64,000 nt of DNA from Mesorhizobium sp. Its GTDB lineage: Bacteria; Pseudomonadota; Alphaproteobacteria; Rhizobiales; Rhizobiaceae. The position numbers were made by a program, and so were the translations under genes. The notes under the pieces were generated by a model. The model ran no database searches. It saw nothing but the letters and a program-made list of their open reading frames with translations, and was not told where the DNA came from. The stretch is taken from NCBI RefSeq assembly GCF_004962245.1, contig NZ_SUHQ01000014.1:62001-126000 (forward strand), read 5' to 3'. This document shows, piece by piece, positions 36,066 through 49,958 of this stretch. Every line of letters starts with the position of its first letter. The stretch's first letter is position 1.

Positions 36066-36273
36066 GGCGGGTTCGCAACCTTCGGGGGACATTGATCGAC
36101 TACGCCATCCCTATAGGCAAGGCACGGAAGAAATGCTTCGATCGTTGTCCAACCGTGATGACGCATCCTGCGCGCGCTGTATCTGTTGGGTAGGCAAAAC
36201 CGCATCAAATCGCTAGACCCGCCCGCGGTCGGCGTGGCAGAAAGCCGGTGGTTTTTTCGCGGAGACATCATTG

Positions 36274-37266
36274 ATGCCGGATTATGACGTGCTTTGTATC
36301 GGCAATGCCATTGTCGACATCATCGCCCAGTGCGACGAGGCGTTCCTGGAGACGAACGGCATCATCAAGGGCGCGATGAACCTGATCGACACAAGGCGCG
36401 CCGAGCTGCTCTACAGCCGCATGGGCCCGGCGATCGAAGCCTCCGGCGGCAGCGCCGGCAACACGGCAGCGGGTGTCGCCAGCTTCGGCGGCCGAGCCGC
36501 CTTCTTCGGCAAGGTCTCGAACGACCCGCTCGGCGAAATCTACGCCCATGACATCCATGCGCAGGGCGTCGCCTTCGACACCAAGCCGCTCAACGGCCAG
36601 CCGCCGACGGCGCGCTCGATGATCTTCGTCACGCCCGACGGCGAGCGCTCGATGAACACCTATCTCGGTGCCTGCATCGAGCTCGGGCCGGAAGACGTCG
36701 AGGCCGACAAGGCTTCGGGTGCGGCGATCACCTATTTCGAGGGTTATCTGTGGGATCCGCCGCGCGCCAAGGAAGCGATCCGGCAGACGGCCAAGCTCGC
36801 GCATGCGGCCGGCCGCGAAGTGTCGATGACGCTGTCGGATTCGTTCTGTGTCGACCGCTACCGCGACGAGTTCCTGGACCTGATGCGCTCGGGCACCGTC
36901 GACATCGTCTTTGCCAACACCCACGAGATCAAGTCGCTCTACCAGACCGCCTCTTTCGACGAGGCGCTGGCCCAGATCCGCAAGGATTGCAAGATCGCCG
37001 CCGTCACCCGCTCGGAAATGGGCTCGGTCATCGTGCGCGGCGACGAGACGGTCGCCGTCAACGCGACCAAGATCCGGGAGCTGGTCGACACCACAGGCGC
37101 CGGCGACCTCTATGCCGCCGGCTTCCTCTACGGCTACACGCAAGGGCGCAGCCTGAAGGATTGCGGCGATCTCGGCTCGCTGGCGGCCGGATTGGTCATC
37201 CAGCAGCTCGGGCCAAGGCCAAGGCAGAATTTGCGCCGCGAGGCCGAACAGGCAGGGCTGCTGTAG
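36274..37266 (+). CDS. PfkB-family carbohydrate kinase, adenosine kinase type
   Basis: Ribokinase-fold sugar/nucleoside kinase of 330 residues. VLCIGNAIVDIIAQ opens the fold, EASGGSAGNTAAGVASFGG is the PfkB signature 1, and DTTGAGDLYAAGFLYG is signature 2 with the catalytic Asp. The alphaproteobacterial group with this sequence is usually annotated adenosine kinase. The ATG at 36274 is preferred to the TTG one codon earlier because GGAG is 9 bases upstream. Confidence 0.88.
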   Translation: MPDYDVLCIGNAIVDIIAQCDEAFLETNGIIKGAMNLIDTRRAELLYSRMGPAIEASGGSAGNTAAGVASFGGRAAFFGKVSNDPLGEIYAHDIHAQGVAFDTKPLNGQPPTARSMIFVTPDGERSMNTYLGACIELGPEDVEADKASGAAITYFEGYLWDPPRAKEAIRQTAKLAHAAGREVSMTLSDSFCVDRYRDEFLDLMRSGTVDIVFANTHEIKSLYQTASFDEALAQIRKDCKIAAVTRSEMGSVIVRGDETVAVNATKIRELVDTTGAGDLYAAGFLYGYTQGRSLKDCGDLGSLAAGLVIQQLGPRPRQNLRREAEQAGLL

Positions 37267-37275
37267 GCGGCGCAC

Positions 37276-37390
37276 TCTTCCTTCCCGCCTTGTGGGGAAG
37301 GTGGATCGGCGCAGCGCCGAGATCGATGAGGGGTGTTGGACAGAGTGCGGGCGGTGCCAGGCTGGAACACCCCTTATCCGCCTCGCGCTT
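37276..37390. repeat. Degenerate family A-like palindromic repeat
   Basis: Between the convergent kinase and malic enzyme genes. CCTTCCCGCC-ttgt-GGGGAAGG forms a hairpin, and ATGAGGGGTGTT (37327-37338) faces AACACCCCTTAT (37367-37378), 11 of 12 paired. It is reminiscent of the 3046 and 7689 copies but diverged. Confidence 0.6.
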
Positions 37391-39667
37391 CAAGTCCCCG
37401 CTGAATACGCCGCGATGGCGGCCATGTTGACGATGTCGGAATCCTTGGCGTTGAGTGAGACGATCTGAACCGGCTTGTTGAGGCCGACCAGCATCGGACC
37501 GATGACGGTCGAGCCGCCGAGTTCCTGCAGCATCTTGGTCGAGATCGAGGCGGAGTGGAACGCCGGCATGACCAGCACATTGGCCGGCCCGGTGAGCCGG
37601 ATGAACGGATATTGCGCCATGGCGCGCGCGTTGAGCGCCACGTCGGCGGCCATCTCGCCGTCATACTCGAAATCGACGCGCCGCTTGTCGAGGATGCGCA
37701 CCGCCTCCTGGACGCGCTCGGAGCGCTCGCCCTGCGGATGGCCGAAGGTGGAATAGGCGAGCATGGCGAGCCTCGGCTCATAGCCCATGCGGCGGGCAAA
37801 GCCGGCGGCCTCCTCGGCGATGTCGGCGATCTGTTCGGCATTCGGCATGTCGTGCACGGCGGTGTCGGCGACGATCACGGTTCGGCCCCGCGCCAGCACG
37901 ATCGAGGCGCCGATGACGCGGTGGCCGGGCTTGGCGTCGATGACGCGGCGGATGTCGTCGAGCGCCGTCGAATAGTTGCGGGTGACGCCGGTGACGATGC
38001 CGTCGGCGTCGCCCAGCGCCACCATGCAGGCGGCGAAATGGTTGCGGTCGTTGTTGATCAGGCGCTGGCAGTCGCGGAACAGGAAGCCCTTGCGCTGCAT
38101 GCGCTCGTACAGATAGTCGGTGTAGACGCCGTTGCGGCGCGACAGCCTGGCGTTGATGATCTCGATGCCTTGCCTGTCGAGCTCGATGCCGGCGTTCCTG
38201 GCATTCTCCTTGATGACGTCGTCGCGGCCGAGCAGGATGGCGGTGCCGAGCCGCTGGTTCACATAGGAGACGGCGGCGCGCATGACCTGCTCCTCCTCGC
38301 CCTCGGCGAAGACGATGCGCTTGGGCTGGCGGCGCACGCGGTCGTAGATGCGCTGCAGCGTCGAGGCGATCGGGTCGCGGCGGGCGGAAAGCTCCTGCGC
38401 GTAGCGGTCAAGATCGAGGATCGGCTTGCGGGCGACGCCGCTATCCATCGCCGCCTTGGCGACCGCGATCGGAATGGCCGAGATCAGGCGCGGGTCGAAC
38501 GGCACCGGGATGATGTAGTTGGGGCCGAATTTCGGCCGGTTGCCCTGGTAGGCGGCGGCGACGTCGTCGGGCACGTCCTGGCGCGCCAGTTCGGCCAGCG
38601 CCCGTGCCGCGGCGATCTTCATGTCGTCGTTGATGGTGGTGGCGCGCACATCCAGCGCCGCGGAAGATGTAGGGGAAGCCAAGCACATTGTTGACCTGGT
38701 TCGGATAGTCCGAACGCCCCGTCGCCATGATGGCGTCGGTGCGGATCTCGGCCACTTCCTCGGGCGTGATCTCGGGGTCTGGATTGGCCATGGCGAAGAT
38801 GATCGGGTTCTTGGCCATCGACTGCACCATCGTTGTGGTCAGCGCGCCCTTGGCGGAGAGGCCGAGGAACACGTCGGCGCCATCCAGCGCCTCGGCCAGC
38901 GAGCGCGCGTCGGTCTTGACGGCATGCGCCGACTTCCACTGGTTCATGCCTTCGGTGCGGCCCTGGAAGACGACGCCCTTGGTGTCGCAAAGGATGATGT
39001 TGTCAGGCGTGAAGCCCATCGCCTTCATCAGCTCGATGCAGGCGATACCGGCCGCACCCGCGCCGTTGCAGACCATTTTCGTGGTCTTCATGTCGCGGCC
39101 TGTGACTTTAAGCGCGTTGATCAGGCCGGCGGCCGAAATGATGGCGGTGCCGTGCTGGTCGTCATGGAAGACCGGAATGTCCATCAGCTCGCGCAGCCGC
39201 TGCTCGATGATGAAGCACTCCGGCGCCTTGATGTCTTCCAGATTGATGCCGCCGAAGGACGGGCCGAGGAAACGCACGCAGTTGATGAATTCGTCGGCGT
39301 CCTCGGTGTCGACCTCGAGATCGATGGAATCGACATCGGCGAAGCGCTTGAACAGCACCGCCTTGCCTTCCATGACAGGCTTGGCGGCCAGCGCGCCGAG
39401 ATTGCCGAGGCCGAGGATGGCGGTGCCGTTGGTAATGACGGCGACCATATTGCCGCGCGTCGTGTAGTCGAAGGCGCGGCTGGGGTCCTCGGCGATGGCA
39501 AGCACAGGAACCGCGACGCCCGGCGAATAGGCAAGGCTGAGGTCGCGTTGGGTGGCCATCGGCTTGGTGGCGACGATCTCCAGCTTGCCCGGCCGGCCCA
39601 TGACGTGGAAGTCCAGCGCCTCCTGCGCGCTGACGGAGGGGCCGTTGCTTTCAGTTTTCCTGGCCAT
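37390..39667 (-). pseudogene. maeB: NADP-type malic enzyme with phosphotransacetylase-like C-terminus, frameshifted
   Basis: Converts malate to pyruvate and CO2 with NAD(P). The first frame (ATG 39667, [20 protein letters not shown]) carries the full malic domain: [29 protein letters not shown] and [10 protein letters not shown]. It stays correct to FPYIFRGA at about 38657. After this the coding continues in another frame ([20 protein letters not shown]) to the stop at 37390 through the Pta-like C-terminal domain (about 420 residues). Restoring two bases, as if one GC pair were lost from GGCGCGCTGG, gives one chain of about 759 residues, the length of E. coli MaeB. It is either a recent pseudogene or a sequencing error; everything else is intact. 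Confidence 0.85.
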
Positions 39668-39913
39668 GATGCTTTCGATTTCCTCACCCGTGCGGCACCG
39701 CTTGAGACGGGTGCGTGTTTTTTTGAAGCTTCCGGATTAAGGCTACACGCCGCCGCTGTAAACCGCCAAGCGATGCGCAAACGCTGTTCCGGCGCGGTAC
39801 GAGCCGGCGCGGGGCGCGCGTGGCAAGTTTCCCGCGCATGACCGCGTCGTCTTCCCCTGATTTTCAAGGCGCCGGCATTAAACCGCGCGATCACATCTGC
39901 TAGCGTGCCGCGC

Positions 39914-42643
39914 ATGGATATGCGCATTCCGAAAGACACCGACGCCCCGGCGGCCATGACGCCGACGCCCGCCGCCGCAAGCGGCGCCACCCCCATGATG
40001 GAGCAGTATATCGAGATCAAGGCGGCGAACCCGGATTCGCTGCTGTTCTACCGCATGGGCGATTTCTACGAGCTGTTCTTCGACGACGCCGAGAAGGCGA
40101 GCCGGGCGCTCGGCATCGTCCTCACCAAGCGCGGCAAGCACCAGGGCCTCGACATCCCGATGTGCGGCGTTCCGGTGCATGCCGCCGACGACTACCTGCA
40201 GAAGCTGATCGGACAAGGGTTCCGCGTCGCCGTCTGCGAGCAGATCGAGGATCCGGCCGAGGCGAAGAAGCGCGGCGGCAAGTCGGTGGTGCGCCGCGAC
40301 GTGGTGCGGCTGGTGACGCCGGGCACCATCACCGAGGATAAATTGCTGGCGCCGTCGGAATCGAGTTTTCTGATGGCGCTGGGGCGGGTCAAAGGTGGAG
40401 CTGAGCACACCTTCGCCTTGGCCTGGATCGAGATCTCGACCGGCGCCTTCCGCGTCGCCGAGACCACGGCCGACCGGCTGCTCGCCGATGTCTTTCGCGT
40501 CGATCCGCGCGAGCTGATCGTCGCCGAGCCGGTGTTTTACGATCCCGAGCTGAAACCGGTGTTCGACGTGCTCGGGCGGGTCGCCAATCCGCAGCCGCCC
40601 AGCCTGTTCGATTCGGCGTCGGCTGCCGGGCGCATCGCGCGCTTCTTCGAGGTGGCAACGCCAGACAGTTTCGGCACGTTTTCCCGCGCCGAACTGTCGG
40701 CGATCTCAGGCGCCATCGCCTATGTCGAAAAGACGCAAAAGGCCGAGCGGCCGCCGCTGTCGCGGCCCGAACGCGAGGAGCAGGGTTCGACGCTGTTCAT
40801 CGATCCGGCGACGCGCGCCAATCTGGAGCTGCTGCGCACCCTGTCCGGCAGCCGCGAAGGTTCGCTGTTCAAGGCGATCGACCGCACGGTGACCGGCGGC
40901 GGCGCGCGGCTGCTCGCCGACCGGCTGATGGCGCCGCTGACCGACCCGGCGGCCATTGGTGCAAGGCTGGACTCGGTTTCGTTCTTCCGCTCCGAGACAC
41001 GCCTGTGCCAGGCGGTGCGGGCGAGCCTGAAGAGCGTCGCCGACATGCGCCGCGCCTTGTCCAGGCTGGCGCTCAACCGCGGCGGCCCGCGCGATCTCGG
41101 CGCATTGCGCGCCGGGTTCGAGGCGGCGGGCGCTATCGCCGAACTGTTCGGAGAAGCCACCCTGCCCGCTGAGCTGGCGGCGGCTTTTGCCGCGATCGCG
41201 GCGCTGCCACGCCCGTTGGCCGAGCATCTGACCCAGGCGCTCGGCGACGAGCTGCCGCTGCTCAAGCGCGACGGCGGCTTCATCCGTGGCGGCTATAACG
41301 CCGAGCTCGACGAGATGCGGGCGCTGCGCGACGAGTCGCGAAAGGTGATCGCCGGGCTGGAGCGCTCGCTGATCGACGAGACCGGCATCCGCTCGCTGAA
41401 AATCCGGCACAACAATGTGCTCGGCTACTACATCGAAGTCACCGCCAACCACCATGCGATCATGACGAGCAGCGATGGGGCGAAGGCGCGTTTCATCCAT
41501 CGCCAGACCATGGCCAACGCCATGCGCTTCACCACGACCGAGCTGGCCGAGCTGGAATCGAAAATCGCCAATGCCGCCGACCGGGCGCTGGCGATCGAGC
41601 TTGCCGCCTTCGACAGGCTGACGGCGGAGGCGGTCGGGCAGGCGGACAGGATCCGCGCCGGCGCTGAAGCGCTCGCCGCGCTCGACGTGTCGGCGGCACT
41701 TGCGCTGCTTAGCGAAAGCGAGGCCTGGTGCCGGCCCGTCGTCGACGCGAGCCTCGCCTTCGCGATTTCGGGCGGGCGCCATCCGGTCGTCGAACAGTCG
41801 CTGCGGCGTTCGGGCGAAGGCCCGTTCGTCGCCAATGATTGCGACCTGTCGCCGGAAGGCAATGCCAGGAACGGCGCGATCTGGCTGCTGACCGGCCCCA
41901 ATATGGGCGGCAAGTCGACCTTCCTCAGGCAGAACGCGCTGATCGCCATCCTCGCCCAGACCGGCTCCTTCGTGCCGGCGGCATCCGCTCATATCGGCGT
42001 CGTCGACCGGCTTTTTTCGCGTGTCGGTGCCTCGGACGACCTGGCGCGCGGCCGCTCGACCTTCATGGTCGAGATGGTCGAAACGGCGGCGATCCTCAAC
42101 CAGGCCGGCGAACGCGCGCTGGTGATCCTCGACGAGATCGGCCGCGGCACCGCCACCTTCGACGGCCTGTCGATCGCCTGGGCGGCGGTCGAGTACCTGC
42201 ACGAGAAGAACCGCTGCCGGGCGATCTTCGCCACCCATTTCCACGAGATGACGGCGCTGGCCAGCAAACTCGCTCGACTGCACAACGTCACCATGCGGGT
42301 CAAGGAATGGGAGGGCGACGTGGTCTTCCTGCACGAGGTCGGCAAGGGCGCCGCCGACCGCTCCTATGGCGTGCAGGTGGCGCGGCTGGCCGGCCTGCCG
42401 GAAGCGGTGGTCGGCCGGGCCCGGGAAGTGCTGCACCAGCTGGAAGCGGGCGAGGTTTCGGGCAAGGCAAACCGGCTGGTCGACGACCTGCCGCTGTTTT
42501 CGGTGGCGGTGAGACGAGAGGCGCCGAGGCCAGTCAAGGATGACGCACTGGGTGCCGCGCTTGGCGCGATCAACCCCGACGAGATGACGCCGAGGGAGGC
42601 GCTTGAGGCGCTGTACCGGTTGAAGGGGATGGTGGGGAAGTAG
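39914..42643 (+). CDS. mutS: DNA mismatch repair protein MutS
   Basis: Mismatch-recognition ATPase, 909 residues. The Phe-X-Glu mismatch-binding motif is in [11 protein letters not shown] near the N-terminus; Walker [15 protein letters not shown], the [18 protein letters not shown]alker B/signature and ATHFHEM are intact. The last residues ([16 protein letters not shown]) form the conserved tail of the family. The ATG at 39914 is preferred; a GTG three codons upstream is also in frame. Divergent from the malic enzyme gene across 246 bases. Confidence 0.97.
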   Translation: MDMRIPKDTDAPAAMTPTPAAASGATPMMEQYIEIKAANPDSLLFYRMGDFYELFFDDAEKASRALGIVLTKRGKHQGLDIPMCGVPVHAADDYLQKLIGQGFRVAVCEQIEDPAEAKKRGGKSVVRRDVVRLVTPGTITEDKLLAPSESSFLMALGRVKGGAEHTFALAWIEISTGAFRVAETTADRLLADVFRVDPRELIVAEPVFYDPELKPVFDVLGRVANPQPPSLFDSASAAGRIARFFEVATPDSFGTFSRAELSAISGAIAYVEKTQKAERPPLSRPEREEQGSTLFIDPATRANLELLRTLSGSREGSLFKAIDRTVTGGGARLLADRLMAPLTDPAAIGARLDSVSFFRSETRLCQAVRASLKSVADMRRALSRLALNRGGPRDLGALRAGFEAAGAIAELFGEATLPAELAAAFAAIAALPRPLAEHLTQALGDELPLLKRDGGFIRGGYNAELDEMRALRDESRKVIAGLERSLIDETGIRSLKIRHNNVLGYYIEVTANHHAIMTSSDGAKARFIHRQTMANAMRFTTTELAELESKIANAADRALAIELAAFDRLTAEAVGQADRIRAGAEALAALDVSAALALLSESEAWCRPVVDASLAFAISGGRHPVVEQSLRRSGEGPFVANDCDLSPEGNARNGAIWLLTGPNMGGKSTFLRQNALIAILAQTGSFVPAASAHIGVVDRLFSRVGASDDLARGRSTFMVEMVETAAILNQAGERALVILDEIGRGTATFDGLSIAWAAVEYLHEKNRCRAIFATHFHEMTALASKLARLHNVTMRVKEWEGDVVFLHEVGKGAADRSYGVQVARLAGLPEAVVGRAREVLHQLEAGEVSGKANRLVDDLPLFSVAVRREAPRPVKDDALGAALGAINPDEMTPREALEALYRLKGMVGK

Positions 42644-42664
42644 CCTCAGGCTAGCGTTTCTTCC

Positions 42665-42805
42665 CACCCCCCTCTGTCCTGCCGGACATCTCCCCCGCAA
42701 GGGGGGGAGATTGGCAGTTTCGTCGAAGGCGCCTTTTCTTCAGCGTTGGAGATTAGCGAAGGTAGTCGTGACATCCAATCTCCCCCCTTGCGGGGGGTGG
42801 GCGGG
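42665..42805. repeat. Intergenic inverted repeat, family B, copy 2 (right end damaged)
   Basis: The left 47 bases (42665-42711) match the left arm of 6443-6488 almost exactly, with one extra G in the G-run. The inner part of the right arm is present (ATCTCCCCCCTTGCGGGG from about 42777), but the outer part is replaced by unrelated sequence. It sits at the edge of the block separating mutS from glnD. Confidence 0.85.
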
Positions 42806-42843
42806 AATGCGGCCCCTAAAAATTAAAGCCTTGGGCCAACTCC

Positions 42844-43689
42844 TCAAATCATCTCCAAACCGCGCTTGCGGGTCGGCGGCGGGAAGGCGCGGTCGATGTC
42901 TGCGAAATCTTCCGGGGTGAGCCTGATATCCAACGCAGCGACATTTTGGCGGACATGCTCCGGTTTGCCGGCCTTTGGAATGGCGATGGCACCTGGCTGC
43001 GCCATCACCCAGGCCAGTGCGATTTGCGCCGCCGTGGCATCGTGGCGGGCGGCGATGGCTTCGAGCCTGGCGTTGCGCGCCAATACGCCCTGATCGACCG
43101 GCGAATAGGCCATCAGCGGAATGCCGCGCTGCCGGCTCCAGGGCGCAAGGTCGAATTCGGGGCCGCGCTGGGACAGATTGTAGAGGATCTGGTTGGTCTG
43201 GACGCTGTCGCCGGCCGGCAGGCTGACCAGGGCCTCCATCTCATGGGTGTCGAAATTGCTGACGCCCCAGTGGCGGATCTTGCCGGCCTTTTTCAACGCC
43301 TCGAAGGCCTCGACCGTTTCCGCCAGCGGCACGCTGCCGGGCCAATGCAGCAGATAGAGATCGATGCGGTCGGTGCGCAGATGCCTGAGGCTTCTGTCGC
43401 AGGCCGCCGGCACGCCGGTGCGCGAGGCGTTGGACGGCAGCACCTTGGAGACCAGGAACACCTCGTCGCGGCGCCCGGCCATGGCATCCGCCACCACCTC
43501 CTCGGCGCCGCCGCTGGCGTACATCTCTGCTGTGTCGATCAGCGTCATGCCGAGGTCAAGTCCGAGCTTCAGGGCGCTGACCTCATCGGCATGATGGCGG
43601 GAGTCCTCGCCCATTTTCCACGTGCCTTGACCGAGCACGGGAACGGCTTCGCCCGAGAGCAATGTGGTGGTTCTTATCGTTGACGGCAT
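42844..43689 (-). CDS. Aldo/keto reductase
   Basis: NADPH-dependent reductase of 281 residues (AKR superfamily). The catalytic tetrad is Asp52, Tyr57 (LIDTAEMY), Lys82 (LVSKV) and His115 (LLHWPG). The NADPH-binding end [15 protein letters not shown] is present. ATG at 43689; an 11-residue upstream extension of the frame is rejected. It belongs to the YeaE/2,5-diketo-gluconate reductase-like group; the physiological carbonyl is unknown. Confidence 0.9.
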   Translation of the reverse strand: MPSTIRTTTLLSGEAVPVLGQGTWKMGEDSRHHADEVSALKLGLDLGMTLIDTAEMYASGGAEEVVADAMAGRRDEVFLVSKVLPSNASRTGVPAACDRSLRHLRTDRIDLYLLHWPGSVPLAETVEAFEALKKAGKIRHWGVSNFDTHEMEALVSLPAGDSVQTNQILYNLSQRGPEFDLAPWSRQRGIPLMAYSPVDQGVLARNARLEAIAARHDATAAQIALAWVMAQPGAIAIPKAGKPEHVRQNVAALDIRLTPEDFADIDRAFPPPTRKRGLEMI

Positions 43690-43777
43690 GGCGTGCTCCA
43701 GTCGAGGCCCGGATGGCATCACACCCTTCGGGAGAAATCCAGATGAAAGTCCTTCCCTCCCGCGAACCGCCTGATGT

Positions 43778-44158
43778 CTATTTCACCGGACGGGCGGCGA
43801 GCCAATCCTGCATCTGCTTGATCTCGGCTTCCTGCGCCGCGATCACCGCTTCGGCCAGCTTGCGCATTTCCGGATCCTTGCCATTGGCAAGCTCGATCTT
43901 GGCCATGTCGATGGCCGCCTGGTGATGCGGGATCATGCCGCGGGCGAAATCGACATCGGCATTGCCGGAATATTCGAGCGCCGTCATGTCGGTGTGCATC
44001 TTGTCCATCGCCGCCTTGTAGCCGTCGGTCGAAGGGCTTTGCGCGCTCATCGCGCCCATGTCGTGTTTCATCTCCTGCGCCGAAACGCTCTCGAGGAGAA
44101 CAGCCAACACCATTCCCGCCGCCATCAGCAGCAATACGATCTTCTTGGCCAAGGTCAT
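43778..44158 (-). CDS. Exported DUF305 protein, probably copper-related
   Basis: 126-residue exported protein. A signal peptide ([20 protein letters not shown] then VSAQ) is followed by the DUF305 core [46 protein letters not shown]. The histidine/methionine-rich four-helix fold is often found beside copper-resistance genes and may bind copper. It follows copA by 43 bases in the same direction, which fits co-expression and periplasmic copper handling. Confidence 0.87.
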   Translation of the reverse strand: MTLAKKIVLLLMAAGMVLAVLLESVSAQEMKHDMGAMSAQSPSTDGYKAAMDKMHTDMTALEYSGNADVDFARGMIPHHQAAIDMAKIELANGKDPEMRKLAEAVIAAQEAEIKQMQDWLAARPVK

Positions 44159-44201
44159 CCATCGTCTCCTTTTTTAACGAGGTTCTATCTGGGGGTTTCG
44201 C

Positions 44202-46712
<2,511 letters not shown>

Positions 46713-46742
46713 GCGGAATGCCTCTATCTCGATGCTGAGGCG

Positions 46743-46773
46743 GAGGTAGTGCTTCCAGTAACTGGAAGGTCAA
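46743..46773 (-). promoter_or_regulatory. CueR/HmrR-type promoter of copA
   Basis: Read on the minus strand: TTGACC (-35, 46768-46773), a 19-base spacer, then TACCTC (-10, 46743-46748). The spacer holds the perfect dyad CTTCCAGT-t-ACTGGAAG (46752-46768). An overlong 19-bp spacer with this dyad is the hallmark of MerR-family copper promoters and closely resembles the E. coli copA promoter. Confidence 0.88.
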
Positions 46774-47110
46774 GGGCCAAATTCGATTTTCATGCCGTGG
46801 GCGCGATGCCGAACGGTTCAGGCGGAAAATTCCCGCACTCGCCAGCATGCTATGGTGCCGCCTCCTGCAATCGCATTGATCTCGCTCAAAACGAAATGTC
46901 TGGTCGCCGATCTCGATCGGTCACGCGCCAGGCTTGCCCCTGTAGAACCGAGGTCAGGCGGATAGCGGGACAAATCATCGACCTCCCCGGCTGCGGCGGG
47001 AGCAGATCATCCCGTTCGATTGCCGTGGGGAGCGTGTCCGCCCGCCCCATACCCAGCGCCGCGAAAACGCGCTATAGACGCCGCCGAAACGGCGAGGCCG
47101 AACGGCGCTT
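46774..47110. other. Intergenic region without a recognisable gene
   Basis: The 337 bases between the copA promoter and glnD contain no credible open frame. A CGCCG-ccgaaa-CGGCG-like small hairpin lies just before the glnD ATG. Both divergent promoters must lie here, but only the copA promoter is recognisable. Confidence 0.6.
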
Positions 47111-49912
47111 ATGGCAAGAATATCCCTGAAGCTCGATGAACTGATCGACGGCGAAGCCTTGCGCCGCGAGATGACGGCACTGACCGCGGCCACGGCAGGC
47201 GACGGCTCCGGCAAGGCTGCGCGCGCCGGCGTTCTCCAGCTTCTCAAGGGCAGGCTGGCCGCCGGCCGCGCGATCGCCGAACGCATGCTGATGGAGGATG
47301 GCAGCGGCACCGCCTGCGCCGCCCGGCTGTCGCATCTCATGGACGAGATCATCCGCGCGCTCTACGATTTCGCCGCCACCCATGTCTATCGCGTGAAAAA
47401 CCCGTCAGCGGCCGAACGCATGGCCGTCGTCGCGGTCGGCGGCTATGGCCGCGGCACGCTGGCGCCGGGATCCGACATCGATCTCCTGTTCCTGCTGCCC
47501 TACAAGCAGACACCATGGGGCGAGCAGATCGTCGAATACATGCTCTACATGCTCTGGGATCTGGGGCTGAAGGTCGGTCACGCCACCCGCAACATCGACG
47601 AATGCCTGCGGCTGTCGCGCACCGACATCACCATCCGCACCTCGATCCTGGAAGCACGTTTCCTGTGGGGCGAGCAGAAGCTCTATGACGAGCTCCTGCA
47701 GCGTTTCGACCACGAGGTGGTGCGCACGACCGGGCCTGAATATGTGCAGGCCAAGCTCGCCGAACGCGACGAGCGCCATGCCAAGGCCGGCGAAAGCCGC
47801 TACCTGGTCGAACCCAACGTCAAGGACGGCAAGGGCGGCCTGCGCGACCTGCAGACGCTGTTCTGGATCGGCAAGTATTTCTACCGGGTGCGCACCGGCG
47901 AGGAACTGGTCGACAAGGGCGTCTTCACCGGCACCGAATACCGGGAATTCCAGAAGGCCGAGGACTTCCTGTGGGCGGTGCGCTGCCACATGCATTTCCT
48001 CACCGGCAAGGCCGAGGAACGGCTGCATTTCGACATCCAGCGCGAGATCGCCGAACGGCTGGGCTACACCACACATCCCGGGCTTTCGGCGGTCGAGCGC
48101 TTCATGAAGCATTACTTCCTCGTCGCCAAGGATGTCGGGGATCTGACCCGCATCTTCTGCGCCGCGCTCGAGGAGGAGCAGGCCAAGCATGTGCCGGGCT
48201 TCAATCGCATCTTCCTCACCTTCTCACGCCGCAAGCGCAAGCTTGCCGGCACCAGCGACTTCATCATCGACAACCATCGCATCAACATCGCCGACGACCA
48301 GGTGTTCGAGCGCGATCCGGTCAATCTCCTGAGGCTGTTCTGGTTCGCCGACAAGCACGGGTTGGAGTTCCACCCCGATGCGCTGAAGCTTCTGACCCGT
48401 TCGCTCGGCCTCGTCGGCAAGGCGCTGCGGCGCGACGAGGAAGCCAACCGGCTGTTCCTCGACATATTGACGTCGGACCGCAATGCCGAGCTCAATCTCA
48501 GGCGCATGAACGAGGCGGGACTGCTGGGAAAGCTGATCCCGGATTTCGGCAAGATCGTCGCCATGATGCAATTCTCGATGTACCACCACTACACGGTCGA
48601 CGAGCACCTGATCCGCTGCATCGGCGTGCTGGCCGAGATCGAGTGCGGCGACGGCGAAAAGATCCATCCGCTAGCCCACACGCTGATGCCGGGGCTGAAG
48701 AAAAGCCGTGAGGCGCTCTATGTCGCGGTGCTTTTGCACGACATCGCCAAGGGGCGGCCGGAGGACCATTCCGAAGCCGGCGCCCGGATCGCGCGGCGCA
48801 TCTGCCCGCATATGGGGCTCTCGGCAGCCGACACCGAAACGGTCGCCTGGCTGGTCGAGAACCATCTCGTCATGTCGATGACGGCACAGACCCGCGATCT
48901 CAACGACCGCAAGACGATCGAGGATTTCGCCGCGATCGTGCAGTCAGTCGAACGGCTGAAGCTGCTGCTCGTCCTCACCGTCTGCGATATCAGAGGCGTC
49001 GGGCCGGGCGTCTGGAACGGCTGGAAGGGGCAGTTGCTGCGCACGCTCTATTACGAAACCGAATTGCTGTTGACCGGCGGGTTCTCGGAGGTGTCGCGCG
49101 CCAAGCGGACGGCGGCGGCGCGCGAGCTGCTGGCCGAGGCGCTCGTCGATTGGCCGGAAAAGGCCCGCAAGCGCTATGTCGGCAAGCACTACGAGAATTA
49201 TCTGCTGACGGTCGATCTCGCCGACCAGCTTCGCCACGCTGAATTCATCCGCGAGGCGGATGCGGCGGGCAAGAAGCTCGCCACCATGATCAAGACCCAC
49301 CAGTTCGAGGCGGTGACCGAGATCACCGTGCTGGCGCAGGACCATCCCCGGCTGCTTTCGGTCATTGCCGGGGCCTGTGTGGCGGCCGGCGGCAACATCG
49401 TCGATGCGCAGATCTTCACCACCTCCGATGGCCGCGCGCTGGACACCATCCTGATCTCGAGGGAATTCGACCTTGATGAGGACGAGCGCCGCCGCGCCGA
49501 GCGTGTCGGCCGCCTGATCGAGGACGTGCTGTCGGGCAAGAGCTGGCTGCCGGAGATGATCGAAAAGCGGACCAAGCCGCGGCGCGGCGCCAAGGTCTTC
49601 CGCATCCAGCCGCGCGCCGAAATCCGCAACACGCTGTCGAACCGGTTCTCGGTGATCGAGGTCGAGGGGCTGGATCGGCCGGGCCTGCTGTCCGAGATCA
49701 CCGGGGCGTTGTCCGACCTGTCGCTCGACATCGCCTCGGCGCACATCACCACCTTCGGCGAAAAGGTCATCGACACCTTCTACGTCACCGATCTCACCGG
49801 CCAGAAGATCGACAGCCCGACGCGCATAACCGCCATCCACCACAGGCTGATCGCGGCCCTCGAAGGCACCGCGCCCGAGCGCGGCGGCAAGACCAAGGCC
49901 GCCGCCGAGTGA
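47111..49912 (+). CDS. glnD: Bifunctional [protein-PII] uridylyltransferase/uridylyl-removing enzyme
   Basis: Nitrogen-status sensor of 933 residues that uridylylates PII when glutamine is low and removes UMP when it is high. The nucleotidyltransferase domain has [20 protein letters not shown] near residue 108; the HD hydrolase motif is [18 protein letters not shown] near 540; two ACT domains (glutamine sensing) begin near 737 ([20 protein letters not shown]) and 845 ([20 protein letters not shown]). The start ATG is at 47111. It is followed by murJ, the order typical of rhizobia. Confidence 0.97.
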   Translation: MARISLKLDELIDGEALRREMTALTAATAGDGSGKAARAGVLQLLKGRLAAGRAIAERMLMEDGSGTACAARLSHLMDEIIRALYDFAATHVYRVKNPSAAERMAVVAVGGYGRGTLAPGSDIDLLFLLPYKQTPWGEQIVEYMLYMLWDLGLKVGHATRNIDECLRLSRTDITIRTSILEARFLWGEQKLYDELLQRFDHEVVRTTGPEYVQAKLAERDERHAKAGESRYLVEPNVKDGKGGLRDLQTLFWIGKYFYRVRTGEELVDKGVFTGTEYREFQKAEDFLWAVRCHMHFLTGKAEERLHFDIQREIAERLGYTTHPGLSAVERFMKHYFLVAKDVGDLTRIFCAALEEEQAKHVPGFNRIFLTFSRRKRKLAGTSDFIIDNHRINIADDQVFERDPVNLLRLFWFADKHGLEFHPDALKLLTRSLGLVGKALRRDEEANRLFLDILTSDRNAELNLRRMNEAGLLGKLIPDFGKIVAMMQFSMYHHYTVDEHLIRCIGVLAEIECGDGEKIHPLAHTLMPGLKKSREALYVAVLLHDIAKGRPEDHSEAGARIARRICPHMGLSAADTETVAWLVENHLVMSMTAQTRDLNDRKTIEDFAAIVQSVERLKLLLVLTVCDIRGVGPGVWNGWKGQLLRTLYYETELLLTGGFSEVSRAKRTAAARELLAEALVDWPEKARKRYVGKHYENYLLTVDLADQLRHAEFIREADAAGKKLATMIKTHQFEAVTEITVLAQDHPRLLSVIAGACVAAGGNIVDAQIFTTSDGRALDTILISREFDLDEDERRRAERVGRLIEDVLSGKSWLPEMIEKRTKPRRGAKVFRIQPRAEIRNTLSNRFSVIEVEGLDRPGLLSEITGALSDLSLDIASAHITTFGEKVIDTFYVTDLTGQKIDSPTRITAIHHRLIAALEGTAPERGGKTKAAAE

Positions 49913-49958
49913 ACGCCGTCCTCGATTTTTCCCAATCACGCAGGCAATCTCCACACAA

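Noticed and set aside
40706..42700. A 664-codon open frame antisense to mutS
   Set aside because: Long antisense frames are expected in high-GC DNA with strong third-position bias; the translation has no recognisable domain and low-complexity composition. The same applies to 425-1453, 22237-23868 and 44712-47129.
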